NCBI GenBank assembly: GCA_021812825.1
Contig: JAKAMO010000024.1
Location: forward strand, 1-29,569
Origin: a bacterium
GTDB taxonomy: Bacteria; Elusimicrobiota; Elusimicrobia; Elusimicrobiales; UBA9959
DNA: 29,569 nt
Direction: 5' to 3'
The position numbers and the translations under genes were made by a program. The notes beneath the pieces are model-generated. The model saw nothing but the letters and a program-made list of their open reading frames with translations, had not been told where the DNA came from and searched no databases. Within the stretch, counting starts at the first letter, position 1. Each line of letters starts with the position of its first letter. Below, piece by piece: positions 16,324 through 24,525 of this stretch.

Positions 16324-16453
16324 GAAGAGAGGATACAATTTGGCGACCGGAGTTTCACGGGCACAACGGGGAATTATCGGGTAGGTCAAAAGACCTAAAA
16401 ATTATAGAATATAGATATCATTCGGGCATGTTGCCGATGCCGGACGGGAGATT

Positions 16454-17539
16454 ATGCTCTACTACGCGTACCAGTTAAGGGACTTCTTCAGCCCTCTGAA
16501 CGTTTTCCAGTACATCACTTTCCGCGCCGGCGGCGCGGTGATCACCTCGTTCCTGCTGAGCCTCGCGATAGGCCCATGGCTCATCGCCAAGCTGAGGACA
16601 TACAAGATAGGACAGGTACAGCGCACGGACGGTCCGAAGAGCCATCTTTCGAAGCAGGGGACTACCACGATGGGAGGCCTGCTGATCTTCCTGACCCTCG
16701 TGGTGACCACCTGCCTCTGGGCCCGCATGGACAACCGCTTCATCCTGCTGCTCCTTTTCACCACCGTCGTGCTCGCCTTCGCCGGCTGGATGGACGACTA
16801 CACCAAGCTGGTGAAGAAGAACCCCAAGGGAGCTTCCTCCGCTTTCAAGTTCGCGCTGCAGATGTTCACCGCCGTTGGCGTGGTCGGCTACCTCGCGGCG
16901 TATCCGCCGAACCCGCAGTACGCGGACTGGATCTCCATCCCGTACACGAAGGAGCTCTACCTGAACCTGGGCTTCCTGTACGCGGCGCTGGCCATGATAG
17001 TGATAATCGGCTCCTCCAACGCGGTCAACCTGACCGACGGCCTGGACGGCCTGGCCGCCGGCTCCATAGTCTTCACGGCGCTGACCTTCGCTATCCTCGC
17101 CTATTCGGCCGGCAACGTCAAGATCGCCTCCTACCTGAAGATCATCTATGTGGACGGCGCCGGAGAGATGACCGTGTTCCTGGCCGCGCTGATAGGCTCC
17201 TGCCTGGGCTTCCTCTGGTTCAACGCCTACCCCGCGGAAGTGTTCATGGGCGACACCAGTTCGCTGTTCCTCGGCGGCGCCATAGGCACCGCGGCCATCG
17301 CGACCAAGCAGGAGCTGCTGCTGCCGGTGGCCGGCGGCATCTTCCTGATAGAGACTCTTTCCGTTATACTGCAGATGGGCTCGTACAAGCTGCGCGACAA
17401 GAAGCGGCTGTTCCTGATGGCCCCGATACACCATCATTTCGAGCTCAAGGGGATAGCGGAGTCCAAGGTGACGGTGCGCTTCTGGATAGCGGGCATCATG
17501 CTGATGCTGATAGCCCTGTCCTCGCTGAAGATACGCTGA
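16454..17539 (+). CDS. mraY: phospho-MurNAc-pentapeptide transferase MraY
   Basis: Integral membrane enzyme (about ten helices) that transfers phospho-MurNAc-pentapeptide to undecaprenyl phosphate, giving lipid I. Signatures: DGPKSHLSKQGTTTMGG, GWMDDYTK, NLTDGLDGLAAG (from N192), MGDTSSLFLGG and the HHHFEL block (IHHHFELKG) near the C-terminus. The length of 361 aa is typical. GGGAG at 16446-16450 precedes the ATG closely. The AT-rich 16390-16445 stretch just upstream probably holds a promoter that restarts the cluster, though I cannot assign clean -35/-10 boxes on this strand. Confidence 0.97.
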   Translation: MLYYAYQLRDFFSPLNVFQYITFRAGGAVITSFLLSLAIGPWLIAKLRTYKIGQVQRTDGPKSHLSKQGTTTMGGLLIFLTLVVTTCLWARMDNRFILLLLFTTVVLAFAGWMDDYTKLVKKNPKGASSAFKFALQMFTAVGVVGYLAAYPPNPQYADWISIPYTKELYLNLGFLYAALAMIVIIGSSNAVNLTDGLDGLAAGSIVFTALTFAILAYSAGNVKIASYLKIIYVDGAGEMTVFLAALIGSCLGFLWFNAYPAEVFMGDTSSLFLGGAIGTAAIATKQELLLPVAGGIFLIETLSVILQMGSYKLRDKKRLFLMAPIHHHFELKGIAESKVTVRFWIAGIMLMLIALSSLKIR

Positions 17540-17540
17540 C

Positions 17541-18908
17541 ATGTTCGATCCCGGTGAATTCGGAGGGGGAAAGGCCCTGGTCATAGGGGCAGGCAAGTCC
17601 GGCATAGCCTGCGCCAACCTGCTGACCGCGCGCGGCTTCGACGTGCTGCTCACCGAGGAAAAGAAAGCGACCGAGGTAAGGGACCGCCTGAAAGCCCTTT
17701 CCCGCAGGGTGAAGGTGGAGACGGGGGGGCACGGCAAGGGCGCGTTAGCCTGCGCCTTCGCCGTGAAGAGCCCCGGCATGTCCCACTCCAACCCTCTCAT
17801 AAAGGCGCTGAAGAAGAAACGCATACCGGTCTTCAGCGAGATAGAGATAGCGCTGGCTTACTCCCGCGCGCGGAAGTTCCTGGCCGTGACCGGCACCAAC
17901 GGGAAGACCACTACGACCGTCCTGCTGGGCGAACTGATGAAGGCCGCACTGCGCCCGCGCGGCCGTGCCGTGGTCTGCGGCAACGTCGGAGTGCCCGCCG
18001 CGCTGGCCGCCCCGAAAGCGCGCCCCTCCGACGCCGTGATAATGGAGGTCTCCAGCTATCAGCTGGAAGACAGCTCGGGGATAAAGCCGGACGCGGCCTG
18101 CGTCCTCAACATAACCCCGGACCACCTGGACCACCACGGTGGGATGGCCGCCTATGTCAGGGCCAAGGAGAAGGTGTTCAGGCTGCAGGGTCCCGACGAC
18201 TGCTGCGTCTTCAACTACGAGGACGCCTACTGCCGCGGACTGGCCAGGACCTGCCCGTCGCAGGCGCTGTTCTTCTCTTCGGCGCGCCGCGGCGGCAGGC
18301 TGAACGCCTGGACTGAAGGGGGGAAGCTCTTCTTCCGGAGCGGCGGGCTGAAGTTCTCCGTCGCCCCGCCGGCCCTGCCCGGAGCCCATAACCTGGAGAA
18401 CGCCATGTGCGCCGGCCTGATGGCGCTTCACTGCGGGGCCCGCCCCGCCCACCTCCGCAGGGGCTTCGCCGCCTTCCGCGGCGTGGAGCACCGCATAGAG
18501 CGCGCCGGAGCCGCGCGCGGCATAGTCTTCTACAACGATTCAAAGGCGACGAACGTCGATTCCACTCTGGTCGCGCTCCGGGCGCTGGGCGGCAGGCGCA
18601 ACATCTGGCTTATTCTCGGCGGCCTCGGGAAGGGAACTCCCTACTCGCCGCTGAAGCCGCTGATACGCAGCAGCGTAAAGGGTATCCTCACGATAGGCAA
18701 GGACGCCCCCGCCATCGAAGCCCAGCTGGCCGGCAGCGCGCCGCTGATAACGGCCCAGACCATGCAGAACGCCTGCCGGGAGATACTGGAGCTCGGCGAG
18801 AAGGGGGACATAGCCCTGTTCTCGCCCGCCTGCGCCTCTTTCGACCAGTTCCGCGACTTCGAGGACAGGGGCCGCAGTTTCAAGGATTTCGTCGGCACGC
18901 TGAAATAG
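17541..18908 (+). CDS. murD: UDP-MurNAc-L-alanine:D-glutamate ligase MurD
   Basis: Cytoplasmic ligase adding D-glutamate to UDP-MurNAc-L-Ala. The N-terminal dinucleotide-fold start (ALVIGAGKSGIACANLL) and the ATP site VTGTNGKTTTTVLL (from residue 116, K122) are clear; LEVSSYQLE-like MEVSSYQLEDS and NITPDHLDHHGGMAAYVRAK are MurD hallmarks. YNDSKATNVDSTLVAL and LFSPACASFDQFRDFEDRG close the domain. The length of 455 aa is normal. It starts one base after the mraY stop and ends five bases before ftsW. Confidence 0.97.
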   Translation: MFDPGEFGGGKALVIGAGKSGIACANLLTARGFDVLLTEEKKATEVRDRLKALSRRVKVETGGHGKGALACAFAVKSPGMSHSNPLIKALKKKRIPVFSEIEIALAYSRARKFLAVTGTNGKTTTTVLLGELMKAALRPRGRAVVCGNVGVPAALAAPKARPSDAVIMEVSSYQLEDSSGIKPDAACVLNITPDHLDHHGGMAAYVRAKEKVFRLQGPDDCCVFNYEDAYCRGLARTCPSQALFFSSARRGGRLNAWTEGGKLFFRSGGLKFSVAPPALPGAHNLENAMCAGLMALHCGARPAHLRRGFAAFRGVEHRIERAGAARGIVFYNDSKATNVDSTLVALRALGGRRNIWLILGGLGKGTPYSPLKPLIRSSVKGILTIGKDAPAIEAQLAGSAPLITAQTMQNACREILELGEKGDIALFSPACASFDQFRDFEDRGRSFKDFVGTLK

Positions 18909-18913
18909 ACAAG

Positions 18914-20062
18914 ATGGATTACGCCTCCCGAAGGAAGAAGCCGGACTACAACGTCATCCACAACCGCAGCCTGCGGTTCGTGGACTACCGGGTATTCTTC
19001 ATCGTGGTCATCCTGCTGATGCTGGGCCTGGTCTCTCTCTTCTCGGCCAGCTCGCTCTACGCGGTGAACAAGGGGCTCGGCTCGCTGTTCTACCTGAAGA
19101 AGCAGGCCCTGTACATGCTGCTGGGGTTCGGCCTGATGGCGGCCGCGGCCAAGGCGGACCTGGAGAGGATACGCCCCTTCATAAAGCCGGTCTTCCTGGT
19201 TACGCTGGCGCTGCTGGGGGTCACGCTGCTGATGCCCCGCGTCGCCGGAGTGCACCGGTGGATACCGCTGGGCTTCATGAAGCTGCAGACCAGCGAGTTC
19301 GCAAAGGTGGTACTGGTGCTCTACCTGGCCGACTTTTTCGACCACAACGCCAGCAAGGCCCTGGCGGACTGGCGCGAGCTGCTGCGCCCCTTCATCGCCT
19401 CAATGGTCATGCTGGCCCTGATAGCGGCCGAGCCGGACCTCGGCACGCCCACCCTTCTCTTCGCCGTGATGCTTGGCCTCTTCTTCGCGGCAGGGGTGCG
19501 GCTGCGCTACCTGCTGGCGCCGGTCGGAGCCGGCGCGCTGGTCTTCGTCGAGGAACTGATCCGCAAGCCCTACCGCATCGCGCGCCTCAAGAACTTCCTC
19601 TCGCCCTGGTCCGACGCCTCGGGCACAGGCTATCAGCTGGTGCAATCGCTGCTGGCGGTCGGCTCCGGAGGCTGGTTCGGCAAGGGGCTGGGAGCCTCCA
19701 AGCTGAAGCTGATGTACATACCGGAACCGCATACCGACTTCATCTTCCCGGTGATAGCCGAGGAAATGGGCCTTGTCGGCGGACTGCTGATCACCGGGCT
19801 TTTCGCGGCCCTGCTGCTCCGGGGAGCCAGGATAGCGCGCGGAGCCCCGAGTCAGTTCACCGCCCTCGCCGCGCTGGGGTTCACGCTCACGATAACCCTG
19901 CAGGCCTTCTTCAACCTCTCCATGGCCATAGGCCTCATACCCACCAAGGGCATCCCGCTGCCTTTCTTCTCGTACGGCGGGTCCTCCATACTTTCCTCGC
20001 TGGTCATGGTCGGTTTCATACTAAACGTCTCGGGGCACAGGAGTTCGACGTCAGGATGGTAG
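18914..20062 (+). CDS. ftsW: SEDS-family peptidoglycan polymerase FtsW
   Basis: Membrane glycosyltransferase that polymerises lipid II at the septum in complex with the class B PBP FtsI. Start at ATG 18914 gives 382 aa; the frame is open upstream through murD but homology begins with the cytoplasmic tail and SLRFVDYRVFFIVVILLMLGLVSLFSAS. Typical SEDS blocks follow: GVHRWIPLGFMKLQTSEFAKVVLVLYLADFF, AEPDLGT with the catalytic aspartate, PYRIARLKNFLSPWSDASGTGYQLVQSL, and the C-terminal PLPFFSYGGSS. About ten helices. Only the cluster position, not sequence alone, separates it from RodA. The end overlaps murG by seven bases. Confidence 0.95.
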   Translation: MDYASRRKKPDYNVIHNRSLRFVDYRVFFIVVILLMLGLVSLFSASSLYAVNKGLGSLFYLKKQALYMLLGFGLMAAAAKADLERIRPFIKPVFLVTLALLGVTLLMPRVAGVHRWIPLGFMKLQTSEFAKVVLVLYLADFFDHNASKALADWRELLRPFIASMVMLALIAAEPDLGTPTLLFAVMLGLFFAAGVRLRYLLAPVGAGALVFVEELIRKPYRIARLKNFLSPWSDASGTGYQLVQSLLAVGSGGWFGKGLGASKLKLMYIPEPHTDFIFPVIAEEMGLVGGLLITGLFAALLLRGARIARGAPSQFTALAALGFTLTITLQAFFNLSMAIGLIPTKGIPLPFFSYGGSSILSSLVMVGFILNVSGHRSSTSGW

Positions 20063-21180
20063 AGAACAAACGCGTCATCATCGCCTCCGGCGGGACCGGC
20101 GGCCACTTCTATCCCGGCTTCGCGCTGGCGGTAGAACTGCGCTCGCGCGGCTGGCAGGTGCTTTTCCTGGTCAAGAAGGACGATATCGCCAGGCCGGCCC
20201 TCGATGAGACCGACTTCCCCTACGCCGAACTCGACATGACCGCGCTGCCGCGTTCGCTCAACCCGCTGGCGCACGCCTCGTTCCTGGTCAAATTACTGCG
20301 CTCTCTGACGCTGGCCATGCGCGCGGCGGAAGACTTCGCCCCGGCCGCCGTGTTCGGGACAGGCAGCTACGTGGCTTTCCCGGCGGCCCTGGCCGCCAGG
20401 CTGAAAGGGATACCGGTCTTCATCCACGAGTCCAACGCGAAGCTGGGCCTGGGCAACAGGCTGGCCGGCTCCTTCTGCCGCAAGGTCGCGCTGGGCCTGC
20501 CGTCTTCCGACAACCCCTTCGCGGGCAGGACGGTCCTTTCCGGCACGCCCATCCGCGCGGACTTCGGAGACGCCCGCAACGCGGCCGGCGCCCGCAAGGC
20601 GCTGGGCCTGGAGCCGGGCCGCTTCACGGCGCTGGTCTTCGGCGGCAGCCAGGGCGCCAGACGCCTCAACGCCGCCTTCATCTCCGCGGCCCGCCAGCTG
20701 CGGAGCGACGTGCAGGCCATACACCTCACCGGGCGCAGGAACTTCTCCGAGGTGAAGGCCGCCTACGCCGCCGCCGGCATGGAGAGCTGGAACGGCCTGC
20801 GGCTCTTCGACTACCGCGAGGACATGCCCGCCCTGTACGCCGCGGCGGACCTGGTCATCTCCCGTTCCGGAGCCAGCACGGTGGCGGAGCTGGTACAGCT
20901 GGAAAAACCGTCCATACTGGTGCCGCTGCCTTCCTCGGCCGGCGGGCACCAGAAGGCCAATGCGCTGGTGCTCTCCTCCGCCGGCGCGGCCGTCCGCGTG
21001 GATGAAGGGGACGATTTCGACGCGCGGCTGACCGCCGCGATACGCAATTTCATCGGGAACCCGGCGAATATCCGGGAGATGAAGGACTCTTTCGCGCGGG
21101 CGGGAGTACCGAAGGGCCTTGGCGCCGCCGCGGCCCTGGCGGACCTGCTCGAGAGCGAGACCATACGGAGGCGGACATGA
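20056..21180 (+). CDS. murG: UDP-GlcNAc:lipid I N-acetylglucosaminyltransferase MurG
   Basis: Peripheral membrane glycosyltransferase that makes lipid II. The glycine-rich loop SGGTGGHFYPG is at residues 11-21, followed by FGTGSYVAFPAALAA, FIHESNAKLGLGNRL, FGGSQGARRLN and the C-terminal SRSGASTVAELVQL block. The ATG at 20056, inside the ftsW end, gives 374 aa, the usual length. The frame is open far upstream, but that part is antisense-like shadow of ftsW. In many clusters murC comes next; here an Ldh2-family dehydrogenase follows with an ATGA overlap. Confidence 0.97.
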   Translation: MVENKRVIIASGGTGGHFYPGFALAVELRSRGWQVLFLVKKDDIARPALDETDFPYAELDMTALPRSLNPLAHASFLVKLLRSLTLAMRAAEDFAPAAVFGTGSYVAFPAALAARLKGIPVFIHESNAKLGLGNRLAGSFCRKVALGLPSSDNPFAGRTVLSGTPIRADFGDARNAAGARKALGLEPGRFTALVFGGSQGARRLNAAFISAARQLRSDVQAIHLTGRRNFSEVKAAYAAAGMESWNGLRLFDYREDMPALYAAADLVISRSGASTVAELVQLEKPSILVPLPSSAGGHQKANALVLSSAGAAVRVDEGDDFDARLTAAIRNFIGNPANIREMKDSFARAGVPKGLGAAAALADLLESETIRRRT

Positions 21181-22292
21181 AACAGGAAAAAGAGCTAAAG
21201 TGGGTTGACGCTGGTCTCCTGGAGCGCTTCATGCGGGACGTTTTCAAAGGGGTAGGGGTGCCTCCGGCCGAGGCCGCCGTCTGCGCCGACGTGCTGATAA
21301 CGGCCGACAAGCTGGGGATAGAGTCACACGGGGTTTCGCGGCTGAAGCCCATCTACTACGACCGCATAAGGGACGGCATCCTCTCCCCCAGGACCAGGTT
21401 CGAGATAGTCCGCCAGAGCCCGGCCACGGCGGTGGTGGACGGGCACAACGGGATGGGCCACGTCATCGGCAAGCGCGCGATGGAACTGGCCATCCGCAAG
21501 GCCAGGCGCTGCGGGATAGCCATGGTCGCGGTGCGCAACTCCACCCATTACGGCATAGCCGGCTATCACGCGCTGCTGGCCGCAAAAGCCGGCATGATAG
21601 GCCTCACCGGCACCAACGCCAGGCCTTCGGTCGCCCCGACGTTCGGCGTGGAGGCCATGATGGGGACCAACCCTATCACCTTCGCTATCCCTACCGACGA
21701 GAAGTTCCCTTTCCTGCTGGACTGCGCCACTTCCATCACGCAGCGCGGCAAGATAGAAGTGCTGGCCAAGCTGGGCCAGAAGATGCCGAAAGGCTGGGTG
21801 ATAGGCTCTAAGGGCGAGGCCAAGACGGACTCGCTGGCCGTACTCGGCGACATCATCGCCGGCACCGCGGCGCTGGTCACCGTCGGAGGCATCGGCGAGG
21901 AGATGGCCGGCTACAAGGGCTACGGCTACGCTACCGCCGTGGAGATACTCTCCTCGGCCCTGCAGCGGGGCGCCTACATGAAGATGCTCTCCGGCAGGGA
22001 CGCCAAGGGAAAGAAGATCCCGTACCCTATAGGGCACTTCTTCATCGCCATCAACGTTTCGGCCTTCACCGCTCCGGCGTCTTTCAAGAGGATCGCCGGC
22101 ACCATCCTGCGGGAGCTGCGGGCCTCCAAGAAGATGCCGGGGGCGAAACGCATCTACACCGCCGGAGAGAAGGAGCATATGGCCCTGCTGCGCGCGCGCA
22201 CGAAGGGCGTTCCGTTGAACGAGGAAACGCAGCGCGAGGTACGCGCTATGCGCGAGGAACTCGGCCTCGCTAAGTACAAGTTCCCGTTCTGA
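21177..22292 (+). CDS. Ldh2/malate-L-lactate dehydrogenase family oxidoreductase
   Basis: A 371-aa NAD(P)-dependent oxidoreductase of the Ldh2 (malate/L-sulfolactate/ureidoglycolate dehydrogenase) superfamily, unrelated to classic Rossmann lactate dehydrogenases. Family motifs: IESHGVSRL (H51), AVRNSTHYGIAGYHA (H124 in the conserved catalytic position), GTNARPSVAPTFG, MGTNPITFAIP, DCATSITQRGKIEV and EMAGYKGYG. Members act on 2-hydroxy/2-oxo acids or cyclic imino acids, so the substrate cannot be named. GGAG at 21167-21170 supports the ATG, and the start overlaps the murG stop by four bases, so it is transcribed with the wall genes. Confidence 0.9.
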   Translation: MKQEKELKWVDAGLLERFMRDVFKGVGVPPAEAAVCADVLITADKLGIESHGVSRLKPIYYDRIRDGILSPRTRFEIVRQSPATAVVDGHNGMGHVIGKRAMELAIRKARRCGIAMVAVRNSTHYGIAGYHALLAAKAGMIGLTGTNARPSVAPTFGVEAMMGTNPITFAIPTDEKFPFLLDCATSITQRGKIEVLAKLGQKMPKGWVIGSKGEAKTDSLAVLGDIIAGTAALVTVGGIGEEMAGYKGYGYATAVEILSSALQRGAYMKMLSGRDAKGKKIPYPIGHFFIAINVSAFTAPASFKRIAGTILRELRASKKMPGAKRIYTAGEKEHMALLRARTKGVPLNEETQREVRAMREELGLAKYKFPF

Positions 22293-22313
22293 GGCCGGGA
22301 AGGGGGGATAAGG

Positions 22314-23270
22314 ATGTTCGGCGAGGACTTCAAGTCCAAGGCGTTCCTGTACCTGGGTTTTTTCCTGACGCTGTTCGGCTATGCCGGACGGCTCTTCGCC
22401 ATCGAACCGATCCATAACCTGTTCTTCCCGTTCGCCGCCTGGAGTTACATCCTGCTGGCGGACAACCTCTCCTGGAGGATAAAGGGCTCTTCGCCGCTGG
22501 TGTCCAGGACCGCTGAGCTCTTTTTCGTAGCGGCCGGCTCGATAGCGCTCTGCGCCGTCGCGGAGCTCCTTAACCTGCGCTTCGACGCGTGGCACTACTT
22601 CAACCAGAGCTCGTTACTCTCCACGCGCTGGTCCGGCAGGCTGTTCGCCTGGGCCGCCGCGACGCCGTCCATTTTCGTGACCTATGAGCTCCTCACCTCG
22701 TTCGGTCTTTTCCGCTCCGCCAGGTCCAGCCCTTTCCAGCTGAGGCCCTCCGCGCCCAAGGCCCTTGCCGCCGCAGGAGGGGCGGCGCTTGCCGCTTCGC
22801 TCGCTTTCCCGTCCGGCCTCTGGCCCCTGGCCCTGCCGGGCCTGCTGCTGCTCGCCGAGGCCGCGGACCTGCGCCTCGGCTTACCGTCCCTTTTCAGGGA
22901 GCTCGCCGGAGGCCTTCCGGCAAAAACCCTCCGGCTCGCCGCCGCCGGGCTTATCTGCGGCCTGCTTTGGGACTGGTGGAACAAGGGAGCCGGCGGCAGC
23001 TGGGAACTCGTTCTCACCTCCTTTCCTGCGGTCTTGCGCTACCTTCCTGCGGGTTTCCCTTTGCTGGGCCCGGCCGCCTATTCCCTATACAGCCTGGCCT
23101 CCTGGCTCCGAGCCGGCAGCAGCTGGGAAGATATCCCCTGGACCCTGCCGGGCAGGAAGCCGGGGGAAAGCGCGCTGCTGGTCGCAGCCGTCATAATTAT
23201 ACTTACCTCTTATGCCGCTCTCCGCGCGGTGGACGCCTATACCGTAAGACTGTATCTCGGCTGGCTGTAG
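22314..23270 (+). CDS. polytopic membrane protein, function unknown
   Basis: 318 aa, rich in Leu, Ala and Trp, with roughly seven to eight hydrophobic helices (about residues 11-28, 38-50, 65-85, 100-125, 148-175, 205-222, 235-262 and 282-305). No motif recognised. A conserved-looking feature is the aromatic segment CGLLWDWWNKGAGGSWE at about 217-233, set between helices. It lies 21 bases after the Ldh2 gene, with GGGGGG and AAGG upstream of the ATG, and is the last gene before the 13-bp hairpin. It probably closes the mraY operon. Confidence 0.78.
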   Translation: MFGEDFKSKAFLYLGFFLTLFGYAGRLFAIEPIHNLFFPFAAWSYILLADNLSWRIKGSSPLVSRTAELFFVAAGSIALCAVAELLNLRFDAWHYFNQSSLLSTRWSGRLFAWAAATPSIFVTYELLTSFGLFRSARSSPFQLRPSAPKALAAAGGAALAASLAFPSGLWPLALPGLLLLAEAADLRLGLPSLFRELAGGLPAKTLRLAAAGLICGLLWDWWNKGAGGSWELVLTSFPAVLRYLPAGFPLLGPAAYSLYSLASWLRAGSSWEDIPWTLPGRKPGESALLVAAVIIILTSYAALRAVDAYTVRLYLGWL

Positions 23271-23293
23271 ATCGAAAACGGTCCCCGCATTAC

Positions 23294-23325
23294 CCGAAGG
23301 GCCCAGATAAACCTGGGCCCTTCGG
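23294..23325 (+). terminator. 13-bp hairpin, probable terminator
   Basis: A perfect 13-bp inverted repeat, 23294-23306 with 23313-23325, closes on the loop ATAAAC. No T run follows on either strand, so it is not a textbook intrinsic terminator. Its place between the last membrane gene and the protease promoter supports transcript end or RNA stabilisation. Confidence 0.6.
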
Positions 23326-23352
23326 CCATGTCGGGCCTGGGCCCACCGACTA

Positions 23353-23381
23353 TTGACATTGATCAACCCCTGCTGTATAAC
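23353..23381 (+). promoter_or_regulatory. sigma-70 promoter of the secreted protease
   Basis: TTGACA (23353-23358), a 17-base spacer, and TATAAC (23376-23381). Predicted start near 23388, leaving a short leader of about 30 bases with GGAGGAG at 23409-23415 before the ATG at 23418. Confidence 0.85.
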
Positions 23382-23417
23382 ATAGCGGTAGTTCAGAAGC
23401 GGACCAATGGAGGAGTT

Positions 23418-24428
23418 ATGAAGAACCTTAAGACAACCCTGACCGCAGCGGCCGTCGTCCTCATCCTCCCGGCGATCTCCTTCGCCGGCGGCAAGAGCAT
23501 ATACGGCGCGGACGACCGCGTGGACTACTTCGCGGCCTCTTCCGATATGCAGGCCCTTTCCGATTCCGTGGTCTCGCTGTGGAAATCCGCCTCCGTTGAA
23601 ACCCTCAACCCCGGCGGAGTCCGGCTCAAGACCATGAACTTCGGCGACCGGCTGAACCTCTGCCCGGGAGAGAAGTTCCGCGAGCAGCCCATAGGGGCCT
23701 TCTGCTCCGGCTCCCTGGTGGGACCCGACCTGGTCATGACCGCCGGCCACTGCATCAAGACCGATGCCCAGTGCAAGGACACCAAGTTCGTCTTCGGCTA
23801 CAAGGTCGCCCGCGCAGGCGGAGAGGCGGTCACTACGATGGTGGCCGGAGAGGTGTACGGCTGCGGCAAGATAGTGAAGCGCTTCCTCGGCGGCGAGCCC
23901 GGCTCGACCAACCCCGCCGGCCAGAGCCTCGGCCCCGACTTCGCCCTGGTGCAGCTGGACCGCCGCGTGACCGGACACACCCCGCTGCCCATCAACCGCT
24001 CCGACAACCTCAGGAAAGGCGACGGGATATTCGTTATAGGCCACCCCGTAGGCCTGCCTCTTAAGGTAGCCGGCGGCGCCACCGTCCGCGATTACTCCAA
24101 GGTCGGGTACTTCGTGGCCGACCTGGACACCTTCGGCGGCAATTCCGGTTCGCCCGTCTTCAACGCCCGCACCAAGAAGATAGAGGGAATACTGGTGCGC
24201 GGTGACACCGACTTCGTGGACGGCCTTGGCGGCACCTGCACCACAATGGCGACCTACGAGCAGACCGGCGGCCGCGGCGAGGACGTGACCAAGGTCTCGG
24301 CCCTCTCCTCCAGCATCCCGAGGCTGGCGGGCAAGAAGGCGGTGGAGCCGCAGGAGACCATGTCTGCGGCCGCCCCGGACGTGAGCGAGCCTTCGGACAT
24401 CTCCTCCAAGGTCATCTCGTTCGAGTAA
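23418..24428 (+). CDS. secreted trypsin-like serine protease
   Basis: 336 aa with a Sec signal peptide (residues 1-23, cleaved near ISFA-GG). The chymotrypsin-fold catalytic triad is intact: H111 in MTAGHC, D174 in DFALVQLD, and S243 in GGNSGSPVF. Several cysteines around the His motif (for instance FCSGSLV, GHC, QCK, YGCGK) suggest disulfides outside the cytoplasm. The fold looks like V8/glutamyl-endopeptidase type S1 proteins. No PDZ domain or membrane anchor is visible; the last 50 residues are a flexible Ser/Ala/Pro-rich tail. The gene has its own promoter and terminator and is therefore a single-gene unit. Confidence 0.9.
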   Translation: MKNLKTTLTAAAVVLILPAISFAGGKSIYGADDRVDYFAASSDMQALSDSVVSLWKSASVETLNPGGVRLKTMNFGDRLNLCPGEKFREQPIGAFCSGSLVGPDLVMTAGHCIKTDAQCKDTKFVFGYKVARAGGEAVTTMVAGEVYGCGKIVKRFLGGEPGSTNPAGQSLGPDFALVQLDRRVTGHTPLPINRSDNLRKGDGIFVIGHPVGLPLKVAGGATVRDYSKVGYFVADLDTFGGNSGSPVFNARTKKIEGILVRGDTDFVDGLGGTCTTMATYEQTGGRGEDVTKVSALSSSIPRLAGKKAVEPQETMSAAAPDVSEPSDISSKVISFE

Positions 24429-24442
24429 GAGGCGCAGTCTCC

Positions 24443-24486
24443 GCACGGGCCGCCCGAGGGGAAACCCCGGGCGGCCCGTGCTTTGT
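24443..24486 (+). terminator. Rho-independent terminator after the protease gene
   Basis: GCACGGGCCGCCC (24443-24455) pairs with its complement ending at 24481, with an inner GGGG/CCCC extension separated by a two-base bulge and an AAA loop. TTT-G-T follows, a short U stretch. Confidence 0.85.
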
Positions 24487-24511
24487 CATGCCGGAAGCTG
24501 GTAAATATACA
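24483..24511 (+). promoter_or_regulatory. promoter of the HEAT-repeat lipoprotein gene
   Basis: TTGTCA (24483-24488), a 17-base spacer and TATACA (24506-24511). The -35 is formed by the T run of the preceding terminator. The start site would fall near 24518, giving a leader of 8 bases before TTG 24526 or about 23 before ATG 24541. Confidence 0.6.
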
Positions 24512-24525
24512 CCCTGGAGAAAAAT

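Noticed and set aside
16382..16397. TAGGTC-AAAA-GACCTA hairpin before mraY as an intrinsic terminator or operator
   Set aside because: Only six base pairs and followed by A residues on the plus strand; no family of regulator can be named from it.
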